Shown here one piece after another: positions 9,274 through 19,811 of a DNA stretch of 64,000 nucleotides. A model generated the notes under the pieces. That model saw nothing but the letters and a program-made list of their open reading frames with translations, searched no databases and was not told the DNA's origin. Each line of letters begins with the position of its first letter. Positions within the stretch are counted from its first letter, which is position 1. The stretch comes from Basidiobolus meristosporus CBS 931.73 (lineage: Eukaryota; Basidiobolomycota; Basidiobolomycetes; Basidiobolales; Basidiobolaceae), in NCBI GenBank assembly GCA_002104905.1, contig MCFE01000014.1:62001-126000 (forward strand), read 5' to 3'. The translations under genes and the position numbers were made by a program.

Positions 9274-10847
9274 CCAGTTGTCTGTGGGCTGGACCCTGCC
9301 ATTCCACCCTCATCACCAGGATGAACCCAGGGTGATCGCCAGCTGGATCCCCGGATCTGTTGCCGCAGCCGAGCCCAGTTTCATTTATTCAGCCGCCATT
9401 TTTGGGAACCAGCTAGGATCTGATCCGGCGCGTTGACCTTCGTGTGATGGACGTGTTTTTACTCGATTTGGCTCCGACGGATAGACTTCACCAACCGCAG
9501 CCCGTGAATTCACCAACCTTCCTAGATCTCCTCCACCGCACCAAAGTGAGCATGGTCGAGCTGGTGGTGGTGTGATGCTGGGTTGGGTTAGGTATCAACG
9601 GTTCCCATAGTTGGGGAGATGGATCGATCACAATTCGCCCGGGAAACCAAAACAATGCGGGTTCTAGCTCGGATTCCTCGGACTAGAGCCTGTTCCGACC
9701 GCTGTCAGATATCCTAGCGAACTGGACCGTCACGCCTTCATCTAGAGCCCCTCTGTTGACCGGGTGGTCTTTGTTTTGATGTGGATGCCATGCCAAGTAC
9801 CTTCCCATTCTCTCGTTCGAGGTGACTTGATTTCCTCCCGGTCACGTGATATACATTGGCGGTCCCATTCATTGGCCGAGAGGAAGGTTTTACACAAACA
9901 AAGCAATCTTCACGAATCCACCAGCGAGATTACTTGGCTTCACTGCCACCCTCGCCTTCTGTCTAGGCCGAAAAAAAAATATCCTTCCAACTGGAACCTG
10001 GGGCTCAGTCCACTGTAAACAAGGTGGATTCCCTGGGTGGCAAGGTTCGCATTCATTGGGTCGAGTCGTGAATTATGCCATCCGCTTCAAGAGGTTCAGA
10101 CACCTTGGAGTGGATACCTTAGCAATCCCATTTTGAGGCCATGTCCTGTACCACCCTCATGCGGGGAGTTGTGGCTCGGTGCCTACTTGAGAAATTTTAG
10201 CTTCAAGCTTAATCCAGCCAGTTACGAGTTCTACGGTGGGGTGTAGGGCCATGCAAGTGCACTGTATATCAAGTACTGTTGGCGGTGTGCAATTGTGTGA
10301 TAGGGATGGTTGAGGTTAGGATACACGGGTTACTGTGATACTGTTGGGGATGATCCTGTCCGATGTTCTAAAGTGTACTCACAACTACCGGCTCACTGGG
10401 TTGAGCTTTTGGCTAATGAGTATTTGGCACGGGCTTTAACACACTGTTGCATATTTGGTTGGTTTGTAGGCTGTCGTATCTCAGGCAGCATCCAATCTTA
10501 TAACCCTGCGAGTTCAGATTTGGCGGCATTTGCTTATTTTTATTGAGATAGCCCAAATATCCTGCGGGATCGCAAGCAAAAGGGCGTAGACAGTCATTTT
10601 GGTGACTGCTATGTGGTCAAAGAGGTGACGAGTACATGGTGCAACATCATCAGGTAGCCACCAAAGAAAAGGAAAAAGGTTGCTGTGTAGTGAGCTACAA
10701 CAGAAATGCCAACATTCACATCAGTTTGGTATACCAAGGTATGTGCAGCTCTATACAAGTAAGCAAGAAGCCATGACTGATTCATCCAAGAAAATACTGC
10801 TGGAAAGGGCAATGCAGCCCATCCAGAGTATAAAAAAAATGTTAGAG
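9274..10847. other. intergenic stretch, no recognisable gene
   Basis: About 1.57 kb with only short, unrelated open frames and no protein motif I recognise. The left half keeps the balanced composition of the gene island; the right half drifts to the AT-rich composition of the transposon block. The frame at 10609-10872 (-) is hydrophobic but has no recognisable family. Confidence 0.5.
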
Positions 10848-11168
10848 GTGTTATAAAAGTTTGTAATTCCACCTAAATATTCACCTAACTTAGTCACTTG
10901 GATCATTGCCTACAAATCTTAGAGAATTCTGACCAGATTCCTTGTTGCAATTTACTTGGAATATTCCCACTAAAATATCAGGTACTCAGACCATGACATC
11001 ATTGTTAGGAGGGCATTCTTCTCCCATGACAATATCCCAAAGGCCTCTTTCTTGTAGCAGCATCTTCATCTTCACCTTCCACACTTGGTAGTTAGATCCA
11101 TCCAACTTTTTAGCAGAGGGAGAAATTCTAGTAATAGCAGTAGTAGACATTGCAGAGAGTGACAGCTT

Positions 11169-11181
11169 GGGGCTCATAACC
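11169..11181 (-). promoter_or_regulatory. copia primer-binding site (half-tRNA iMet type)
   Basis: The - strand reads GGTTATGAGCCCC directly after the LTR end. This is the complement of the anticodon stem-loop of initiator tRNA-Met (GGGCTCATAACC), as in Drosophila copia. The ATG inside it opens the gag frame (MSPKLSLSAMS). Confidence 0.65.
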
Positions 11182-11343
11182 TGTTGTAAGAGTCTTGGAG
11201 ATATTGGAAGTGACTAGGAGTACAAGTAGATTATGTGGCTTTCCCTTGATGATTTATTGAATGTAATAGTAATATTTATACTATTACCACATAATCTATT
11301 TGTCCTCCCAATCACTTCCAATATCTCCAAGACTCTTACAACA
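11182..11343. repeat. foldback palindrome made of two copia LTR ends
   Basis: 11182-11280 begins tgttgtaagagtcttggag. Its reverse complement follows at about 11287-11343, ending ctccaagactcttacaaca. The right arm lacks internal bases, so the arms form a long near-perfect hairpin with a short AT-rich loop. Confidence 0.75.
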
Positions 11344-11505
11344 CTGGGTACTTGGTATTTTCACCTACACATCAGGTACTCAGAACATGAAAATCAGTTG
11401 TGTTCCCCAAACAGACCCAAACTTTGCACCCATGTCCTCAGGACCTTTGTAATATATTCAACATGTTTGTTTTGCCAAGACCATGCCATATGAAAAGTAA
11501 TTGTG

Positions 11506-12773
11506 ATGATGCTGTCCAAAGGCTACCAATTAAAATCCTGTGACTGAGAGGTATTGATTCTATCTGCACACTGTGCAGAGACCACTAAGAAAAATTGCTC
11601 CCCAGATTTCACAAAAAACTTGGACAAAATTTTTCATCATAGCAATACATAAGTGGCTTTTGATTGGTTCTCTGCCAATTCTCTCACTTTCTGATCCCAG
11701 ACACTCAATCACCTCCTACATTTGTGTACACCAATTGGTTATTGCATCTCTTTCACACATCTGACTTCCAAATTCAACCAATGCTCTTACTTTTTGTGCA
11801 TTCATATTAGTTTATTTCTGTTGAAACTTCAGTTGCAACCCAATTGCCAATTGTATTGATCTATACAAGTCCCTATACTCTATACTAACATTAAGCCCAA
11901 CCCCATACTCTGCAAGTAGCTCCATTAAAATTCACCATTTAATAAGTATTACTGCTGCAACACCCTTTTCCATGACTTGGCAGGAACCCTGCTGTATTGG
12001 CAATTATGCATTCACTGGTTCCCATACATCCTGGTCTTGAGCAGGCATTTCAAGGTCTAGCACTTTATCTGCCAGACTTTGCAATAAATCCTTGAAATAT
12101 TCAAGTGCATTTTCTTGAGCACTGCTATTGAAGAAGTGCTGCAGCCTCATGGTGTGCCTATTTATGTTTCAAATTCCACTGTAGGAAACATGATAGTCTT
12201 TTAAGTTCTGGACATTGTTGCTTTGTCTGTTAGTGAGATCTACACTCTGTCTACAATGGAGGATGTGCAGGGAGTGGTGGATGAATTGCCTTTCTCTGCA
12301 AGCTCCTACACCTCACTGGAGTGAAGTTGAACTGGCTGCACCTCCAACTCTGGTGAAAACAGCTGTTGTTTTGTTGGTAATTCTTGGCTAATATGGGATT
12401 CAGCTTGTTCTGGGCTGAGGGCATTGATTACTGAGAACTGCAGCTTTTTTTGTATGCTTCCCTGTCCCTGACTTCAGTAGATTTTTTCTCTTTACCATTA
12501 CCTTTCTCACTGCCAAGTCATTCACTGCAACTTTGACTGAGTACTTCATATACTGTACTCTGCTTTCTCTTGGCTAAATGCTGCACTGGTGCATTCTTTT
12601 CTGCCTGCTTGTCCCTTAACAGCACTCTGCTGGCAGCCTGGTGTTTCATTGCTGCTTGTTTCAAGCTTTTGGCTCAGCTTGTGACAGGATCCTGAGAAAG
12701 CCATGTGTTATTATCACTGTCATGTCCTCTACTGCCACTTTGACTGAGTGCTTCTTGTAATGAGCTATACATC
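11506..12773. other. AT-rich stretch, nothing recognised
   Basis: About 1.27 kb without a supported gene. It lies between transposon fragments and has only short frames with no motif. It may be an eroded element or non-coding host DNA. Confidence 0.4.
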
Positions 12774-13042
12774 TGTTGTAAGAGTCTTTGTGATATTAGA
12801 AGTGATTGGGAAAACAAGTAGATTATGTATGCTTAGGAAGGTCCCAAGAACATATGTGCAAAGTGTGGGGCTTTTTTGACAACTTTGAGAATCTTCATGT
12901 TCTAGGTATCTGATACTTTGTTGAAAATAATCTGAGCAATTCCCAACAAGGAACTTGGTCTTTATTCTCTATGATTTGCAGGTAATGGTCTGGGCAACTA
13001 TGCTAGGTGAATATTCAGGTGGAGCTGCAAATGCTTACAACA
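12774..13042 (-). repeat. 3' LTR of copia E (internally deleted)
   Basis: It starts TGTTGTAAGAG and ends CTTACAACA like the other family-A LTRs. At 269 bp it is about 80 bp shorter than the usual ~348, the missing part being the TATA-containing segment near 12830. Confidence 0.8.
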
Positions 13043-14300
13043 CCCCCACTCAGCTATATGTTCATTTGTACTAGTCCTAATCTTGACCTAAGATAATCAC
13101 ATTTTCTCTAGCTAATGGCTTGGTGAGTATGTCTGCAATCATTTTATCTGTGGAGCAGTAAACTAAGTTAACCATGTGATTTCCTATAGTTTGGCATATG
13201 AAATGATGTCTAATATATATGTGCTTGGCTCAGGCATGAATAGGTTGATTTCTACATGATTGTATATATCATTGATTATTTTGAAATAGAGTAGTAAGTG
13301 TTTTTGACATAAGCCTAAATCTTTAAAAGGGTTTCTTAGCCACATTGCTTCTTTTGTTGCTTCACAGGCTGCCATATACTCTGTCTCTGTGGTAGAAAGT
13401 GCCACAGTTGGTTGCTTTCTTGAATTCTGTGAAATTGCTCCTTCAGAGCAAAGAAAGGTGTATCCTGCAGTGGATCTTTTGTCTTCTAAGTCTGTCCCCA
13501 ATCAGCATCAGAGTATCCCACAAGATCCTGTTCTGAATCCTTAATGGAGCACCTTAAGCAGGTATCAGCTGTTTCTCTTAGGTATCCAAAGTCTGCTCAA
13601 CTACTGCAATATGTTTAGATCCACAGTTTTGATTATGCTGGCAGATGGCTCCCACTGGATATGAGATATCAGGAGGTGTCCCAAGCATGATTTACATCAG
13701 ACTGTCAACTGTAGAGCAATATGGGAACTCTGAGCTTTCAGATAGCACCATGCTCTCTTGATTTGGTTGAGTTTTGACCAAGTAAAGGTTTGTCTGCATT
13801 TGGGCACCTACAGGCTTACAGTCTCCCATTTGATGCTTTATTGGGATATCTTGAATATACTTGGACTGGCTGAGGGTGATAGTGTGTATACTTCTGTCTA
13901 TGGAGAACTTTGTTCCTAAGCAGTAACTGAGTTCTCCTAGATCAGACATCTTGAACTCCTTAAATATGCTGGTTATAGTCTGATCCAAGGTTTTTTGGGT
14001 ATTAGTGGCTATAACAGTATCATCCACATATAGAGCAGATAGAGCTGGATTAGCTATATCTGGCTCATAACAGATACTATGGTCAGAAGTGCTCCTTTGG
14101 AAATGCAATGATTCCAAATAAGAATCTATCTTGCAATTCCAGGCTCTTGGTGATGGTCTCAGACCATATAGAGATTTTTAAGCTTGAGGACCAAATGGGG
14201 GTTATCTTGATTAACAAGCCCGTCAGGATGGTCCATGAACATGTCCTCATCAAGTTCTCCATTCAAAATGCAGTTCTTGCATCCATTTGATGAAAAAAAA
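13043..14300 (-). pseudogene. copia E reverse transcriptase and RNase H, decayed
   Basis: Ty1/copia pol remnant read on the - strand. RNase H is at 13184-13501 (STAGYTFLCSEGAI, ALSTTETEYMAACEATKEA). Reverse transcriptase is at 13692-14117 with the ALYVDDTVIATN catalytic box and LGELSYCLGTKFSIDRS. The RT fingers region is at 14159-14290 (ILNGELDEDMFMDHPDG). Stops and frameshifts separate the pieces. Its continuation (integrase and protease) is probably 18258-19297, split off by gypsy-1, and its gag 35422-35977. Confidence 0.85.
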
Positions 14301-14672
14301 CTTGTACTTTGCAGCAACACCTTATGAAAAATAAATTGGTCCTGTGGATAGATCCAATCCAGATCAGCTGTCAAGATCTTATAAGGAAACCACTATAATA
14401 CCAGTAGCTTGACATTAATGACCATATATACTATTTTACAACAGGATCACAAAGGCATTTGGATAATTCTACAGCCAAATAAAAATAAAAAACATAACAG
14501 TGTTTGTATGGTGTTTTGACAAGAGTGGCATGGCATTGTTGTGGTCTTAGTGCACTCTATAGCTCTTTGAGTGGATCTAACCAGCCAGTACATCCAAATG
14601 ACAGCCTTGTTGCAGGCCTCCAATGGCATTATTTTGGCAGTATTTCAACCTACAGCTAGTTCTGTATAATGC
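14301..14672. repeat. unidentified dispersed repeat between copia E and gypsy-1
   Basis: 14505-14672 resembles 58258-58450 in the same orientation, sharing cctacagctagttctgta and flanking matches such as ggcattatt. The start 14301-14504 matches nothing else I can see here. It could be a gypsy-1 5' remnant or an unrelated old repeat. Confidence 0.5.
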
Positions 14673-14689
14673 TACTGGCTTAAGCAACT

Positions 14690-17509
14690 TATCATTGGTG
14701 ATGGAAACCTAACACCAGAGGAGATACTGTTATTCAAGGAGACCTTGAAAAGGTATGATAAGGTCTTCTCATATAATGACAAGGAGATGGGACTCTTAAA
14801 GACATTGGTTGAAAAACCCATCAAGATTCATACAGTGCCCCACACACCCTGGTCATTTAAGCCTTACCCACTGCCCAGAGGACTCCAAGCTGATGTGCAT
14901 GACCTACTAAAGAAGAAGATAGAAGCTGGCATCCTAGAACCTTGCTATGGACCCTGTGCTAACAGATGATTTGTGACCAAAAAGAAGAATGGAAAGCTCC
15001 AATTCATTCAAGACATACAACCTGCAAATGCTGTCACTATCAGAGATGCTGCTATACCTCCATCTATTGATGACTTTGCAGAAAGTTTAGTGGCCACTCC
15101 ATCTACTCAACATATGATCTCTACTCAGGATATGACCAGATCCCCCTTGATGAGACATCAAGAGATATGTTTGCACTACAGACACCATTTGGACTGTTAA
15201 GGATGACAAGACTCAGTCAAGGGGCTACAAACTCTGTGGCTCAGTTCCAGAGATGCATGGTAAATGTGCTGTGTCAGTTTATACCTGAGAAACTTGCTGT
15301 CTTTGTGGATGACATAGGCATCAAAGGATCAAAATTCTGGGACACCACTGAAGTTATGCCTGGAGTAAGAAAGTTTGTCTATGACCATATTGCAGACAAT
15401 GATGCCATATTAGGAGCCATTGAAGAAGCTGGACTCACCATCAGTGGTGAGAAAAGCAGCTTTGGTGTATCAGAGATATCCATTGTTGGACAAAAATGCA
15501 ACACCTTTGGTCATTCACCTGGAGACTCCAAGACACAAAAGATATGCAACTGGCCTACCCCCACAAATCTCACACAAGCTTGTGGCTTTGTGGCTGCTTG
15601 TGGGTTCTGTAGGATCTGGATCCCAAGATTTTCTGAGATAGCAGAACCAATTTACCAACTACAGAGAAAGAACACCCCATTTATCTGGGGAGAAGAACCA
15701 GAAGAAGCCATGCAATTACTGAAAGAGGCCTTAGTATCTCCACCAGTTCTAAGACCTCTTGACTATCAAAACACTGAATGCCCACCTATTTTGACAGTGG
15801 ATGCAAGCCCTATAGGAGCTGGAGCACTACTTGGACAAGATGATGAAGATGGCAACTGCTATGCCTGCAGATATGAGAGCTGCCTATTCTCTCCTAGAGA
15901 ACAAAGATACTCACAGATTAAGAGAGAACTACTAGGAGTTGTGAAGATGCTGAGGAAACTGAAGTCACAACTCTACATGACACATTTTATTCTGGAGACA
16001 GATGCCAAGCCACTTATAGGAATGATCAACAAGCCTGACCTACCTGATGATGCCACAAACCAATGGATGGCATGGCTGAAAATGTTTGACTTTGAGGTCA
16101 AACATATCCCTGGCAAGACAAATGTTGTGGCTGATGCACTCTCCAGGAAGGGACCACAATTATTTGAAGACTTGGACCCTCACTTTGATGATATTATTGA
16201 TGCAGGGATCTGACAGATTGCCATCAAAGACCAAGAGAGAGCTACTTGGAGTCTGATCAAGGAATATCTAAGGACACTTAAGAAACCTGGTTGGATGGAA
16301 ATTCAGGAGTTTAGAAAACTCAGGAAGAAGGCACATCACTACTATCTTAAAGATGCTCTTCTCTTTAAGCAAGTGAAGCCTAGACTTATGCCAAGAAGAG
16401 TAGTCACTACCCCTCAAGAGCAACTGAACATCATGACAAGTATCCACCAAGGAGAACCAGGAGGACATAGAGGACAAGAAGCCACCTACAATACCACAGC
16501 TCAGAGGTACTACTAGGAAAACATGTACTATGATATCCAGCACTTTGTTGAGTCATGTGTAGCCTGCCAGAAGAGATCCTCCAAGCGTTATGAAGAACCA
16601 CTGCATCCTACTTACACAATCTGTCTATGGCAAAAGGTTGGTATTGACCTTGTCCACATGCCAACAGCTGGATCAGAAAAGTACCTGATTGTTGCTAGAG
16701 ATGACCTTAGTGGATGGGCAGAGGCTCAAGCCTTGCCCAACAACAAGAGCCATACCATATGGAGATTTATACTTGAAGACATCATCTGCAGATTTGGCTG
16801 CATCCAACAGTTTGTTGCTGACAGAGGAGAGATGACATCCCAAATGATCCAGGAGTTGTGCTCAAAGTACAAGATACACATTGCTTTTACAACAGCTTAC
16901 CACCCTCAAGCCAATGGAATGATAGAGAGAGGAAATGGACCATTGGTCAACTCTCTTGTCAAGACCTGTGAGAATAACACAACACTATGGCCACAGCAAT
17001 TACATCTAGCACTCTGGGCAGATAGAATTACTACCAAGAGAACAACTGGATTATCTCCATTCAAGCTACTCTATGGACATGACTGCATACTACCAGTTGA
17101 GTTAAACATAGTCACTTGGAACTCATTGAATTGGAGATCCAATATGCAGACTGAAGACCTCCTTGCAACTTGCATTCAGCAACTTGATCACCATGACTTG
17201 AATATCAGCAGAGCTGCTGAACAACTTAAGGATACACAACTAAAGAACAAGGTGCCCTTTGACAAATCACACCCAATAAGACCAAAACCACTATCACTAG
17301 GAGACCCAGTACTACTCTATGATTCCACCTTGGACAAACAATGGAGTCGGAAGTTTGACAACAAATGGACTGGCCCCTACCTCATTTCCAAAGTGATTGG
17401 TAATGGAAGTTATTACATATCTGAGCTTGACAACACCCAGTTGAGAGCACCAGTTGCTGGAAACCAACTCAAGTTGTTCAAGCATGGGAATTTTGCACAT
17501 CAAGATTAG
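14690..17509 (+). pseudogene. gypsy-1 reverse transcriptase, RNase H and integrase, decayed
   Basis: RT begins near 14745 (KPYPLPRGLQADVHDLLKKK) and continues through TKKKNGKLQFIQDIQPAN (14973) and FVDDIGIKG (15299). RNase H follows near 15790 (TVDASPIGAGALLGQDDEDG) and ends with VVADALSRKG (16126). Integrase has a zinc finger with CVACQK (16558) and a core with DRGEMTSQ (16821) and HPQANGMIERGNG (16903). The C-terminus reaches the stop at 17507. The frame is broken at 14967 (TGA where Trp is expected), around 15170 (frameshift), 16211 and 16514 (TAG where Trp is expected). It is not functional. Confidence 0.85.
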
Positions 17510-17544
17510 TTTGCTTTGACTCAAGTTCAAAGCTGAGAGGGGGT

Positions 17545-18257
17545 TGAACCCTCTGGCACCTACTTAGAACATTCTTAGGTCATTCTGATGTCATTCAGAT
17601 TTCTATTGATATCTGGAACCTTCTGGAACACCTTGATTTGTAATTACTCAGCCAGTAAGAAAAGTATATAAGGGAGGCTATCCCTCAACAATAAATCATC
17701 ATCCCTTTTATCAATATACCAACTTGTTGATTAGTGTGATCACTGCTACCTGCTGCTACCTGAACTTCCAACCCCAGACCACAGGACACTCCCAGGAAAC
17801 TGCGCTGACAGCCAACTGACCTTGGAGGCACTACTTGTGAGGAATACTCAGAGTAGGTATCTTTTATTATATTTGATTCTTTCCCAAGTTTGTTCTTGTA
17901 CAGGCAAAATACTTTTCTGTCTTTGTAACTATTGACCACAGCTGCATTCTTATCAAGTCCCTGCTGGTGGAGTTTACAGTTGTTTTGACTTTGGAAGCTT
18001 TAGTACATTGTCATCTCAAAGGACGCTGAACCCAGCACATACTTTTGTTAAGACGCCAACTAAGTTGGGGATTGTAGCTCAATAGTTTTCCCTTGACAAG
18101 CTTATGGCTTTATTCCCCTTCACATTAGATTAAAGACAGAACCCAAGTATTCCTAGCAAGCTTTTGCCAGAGGTTATTGCACCCAGTGAACACCCCACAC
18201 ACAAAACACTTGAGAAGTGTTGGACATATCTCTCCCTTGGACCTATGCACCACCACA
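17545..18257 (+). repeat. gypsy-1 3' LTR
   Basis: It starts TGAACCC after a purine tract and ends CACCACCACA. It has the TATA sequence agtatataaggg at about 17663. From there on it is similar to solo LTR Y at 47535-48523, while the U3 part differs. Its R/U5 part contains the 315-bp module described separately. Confidence 0.65.
17840..18154 (+). promoter_or_regulatory. conserved leader module, copy 1 (gypsy-1 LTR)
   Basis: 315 bp opened by AGGAATACT and closed by its exact complement AGTATTCCT. Shared blocks include ccctgctggtggagtttaca, ggaagctttagtaca, caaaggacg and aagttggggattgt-gctcaa. The same module is in the gypsy-2 leader and in solo LTR Y. Confidence 0.7.
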
Positions 18258-19297
18258 GCACGGTTTGATCATTCTGGTACTCCATTTTTTGTGGGGAGTA
18301 TAGTACCACAGTATCTTGCTTTATTCCATGAGTCTTGAAGAAGTTCACAAAGAGTCTTGAGGTATATTCTCTACCATTGTCAGAGCATATTTTCATAAAT
18401 TTTCACTAGTTTCTTGTTCCAACATGACTTTAAGCTCCCTGAGCTTAGACAGAGCTTCCTACTTTCTTTTCATGAAGTAATCCCATATGTATCTTGAATA
18501 ATCATCAATAAAAGTGATTGAATACTTCATCCCACCTAAGTATAAATCTTGCCTAGGTCCAAGCAGATCTGACTGAGTTAGATCTAATTTCCTCTGAGTT
18601 TTGAGCAGCCCAGAGTTCTTGAGCAGCTGTTTGGCTTGTTCCCCATATATGCAGGCTTCACAGTGCTCCAAATTGGCTGGGGGATTAGTTTTTACTCCAG
18701 AAATTAGTTGATCTTTGATCATTTTTGCCCAAATAATCAAGTTACTTGTATTGGCTTCCAAATGTGCTAGAATACATGTCAACTTATATATATTCTGATC
18801 CCTGATACCCAATGCAATATGAGTACCATCTTGATTAGTAATCCCACCACCAGAACTGTCAAGACTGAAACTGAGTCCTTTTGTGGTGGCCTTGCTGACA
18901 TATAGTAAGTCCTTCTTGGTTATTACTGGTACATAGAGTACTTCTTTGAAGGTAAGTATGTGGCTTCCTTCACCACTTCTGAGGCTCACTTGAATAGATC
19001 CTTCTTGCACTGCATCAAGTGTTCTATTGTCACCCACAAGAACCTTCTTGTTTGGAATATCTTGATATAGGGTAAAAAGGTCTTTTTGGTGTTTAAAGTG
19101 TTGGCATACTCCAGAGTCAATATACCACATCTAATAATCCTGGTTTTTGGCTTTATTTTGTGCCAATATGATTAGTTTATTTTCAATTATTGCAGTATAT
19201 TTATATTCAGGCTTCCTTTACTGATTTTCTCTCTTCTTGAAGAACTGGTCTAATGTATGACCTTTCCTTTTGCAGTAGTTGCAAAACATGTTGCTGT
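18258..19297 (-). pseudogene. copia E integrase, pre-integrase and protease, decayed
   Basis: Read on the - strand: a CCHC knuckle remnant at about 19240-19290 (FCNYCKRKGHT); protease at about 19120 (MWYIDSGVCQHF; DSG active site with Ala replaced by Val in the following position); the pre-integrase CEACIYGEQ at about 18650; and the integrase core FIDDYSRYIWDY at about 18480. The start of the second catalytic segment lies near 18300-18390 (KICSDNGREYTS). The left end is cut by the gypsy-1 LTR and the right end by copia C. Confidence 0.85.
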
Positions 19298-19644
19298 TGT
19301 TGTAAAAATTTGTAATTCTACCTAAATGCTTACCTAGCTTAGTCACTTATATCATTACCTTTAAATCCTAGAAAATACCGTCCAAGTTCCTTGTTGGTAT
19401 TTACTTAGAATAATATCACCAAAATATCATGTACCCAAAACATGAAAATTCTCAAGGTTGTCCAAACAGCCACAAACTTTGCAAACATATTCTTGAGACC
19501 TTCCTAAATCTATTCTACATGTTTGTTATGCCAAGGCCATGTAAATGTATAAATACTACTTTTGCATTCAATAAATCATTAGGTGAAACCTCATAATCTA
19601 CTTGTCCTCCCAATCACTTCTAGTATCTCCAAGCTCTTAGAACA
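19298..19644 (+). repeat. copia C 5' LTR
   Basis: 347 bp from TGTTGTAAAAATTTG to a degenerate end tcttagaaca. It is followed by a decayed half-tRNA primer site (ggttacaaacccc, 19645-19657). Confidence 0.8.
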
Positions 19645-19811
19645 GGTTACAAACCCCAAGCTGTCACTCTCTGCAATATCAACTATTGCTATTACTGGAA
19701 TTTTCCCCTATGCCAAAAAGTTGGATGGGTCTAACTACCAAGTGTGGAAGGTGAAGATGAAGATGCTGCTACAAGAAAGAGGCCTTTGGAATATTGTCAT
19801 GGGAGAAGAGT
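19645..19811 (+). pseudogene. copia C gag, N-terminal part
   Basis: The frame holds KLDGSNYQVWKVKMKMLLQE and RGLWNIVMGE, the conserved N-terminus of copia gag in this family. It is cut at 19811 by solo LTR X, and gag resumes at 21116. Confidence 0.8.

Larger units (their letters stand above)
10848..11505. mobile_element. scrambled copia LTR and gag fragments
   Basis: 10848-10988 is the left part of a copia LTR in + orientation. 10989-11168 is the start of copia gag on the - strand (KLDGSNYQVWKVKMKMLLQE, RGLWDIVMGEECPP). 11182 onward is the facing 5' LTR on the - strand, which then folds back on itself. 11344-11505 is more LTR sequence in mixed orientation. There is no intact element; several inversions or template switches must be involved. 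Confidence 0.75.
14673..18257 (+). mobile_element. gypsy-1, 5'-truncated Ty3/gypsy element
   Basis: A pol remnant followed by a 713-bp 3' LTR. It lacks its 5' LTR, gag and protease. It is inserted in, or joined to, copia E, whose RT lies to the left and whose integrase begins immediately at 18258. The polypurine tract GAGAGGGGG lies just before the LTR. Confidence 0.75.

Noticed and set aside
10609-10872. Hydrophobic 87-codon frame on the - strand as a membrane-protein gene
   Set aside because: No family is recognised and its 5' end overlaps the start of an LTR fragment. AT-rich DNA often gives such frames.
18069-18115. A tRNA gene at ggggattgtagctcaatag
   Set aside because: Only the D-arm-like half is present. 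There is no anticodon stem, B box or acceptor pairing, so it is part of the shared leader module.
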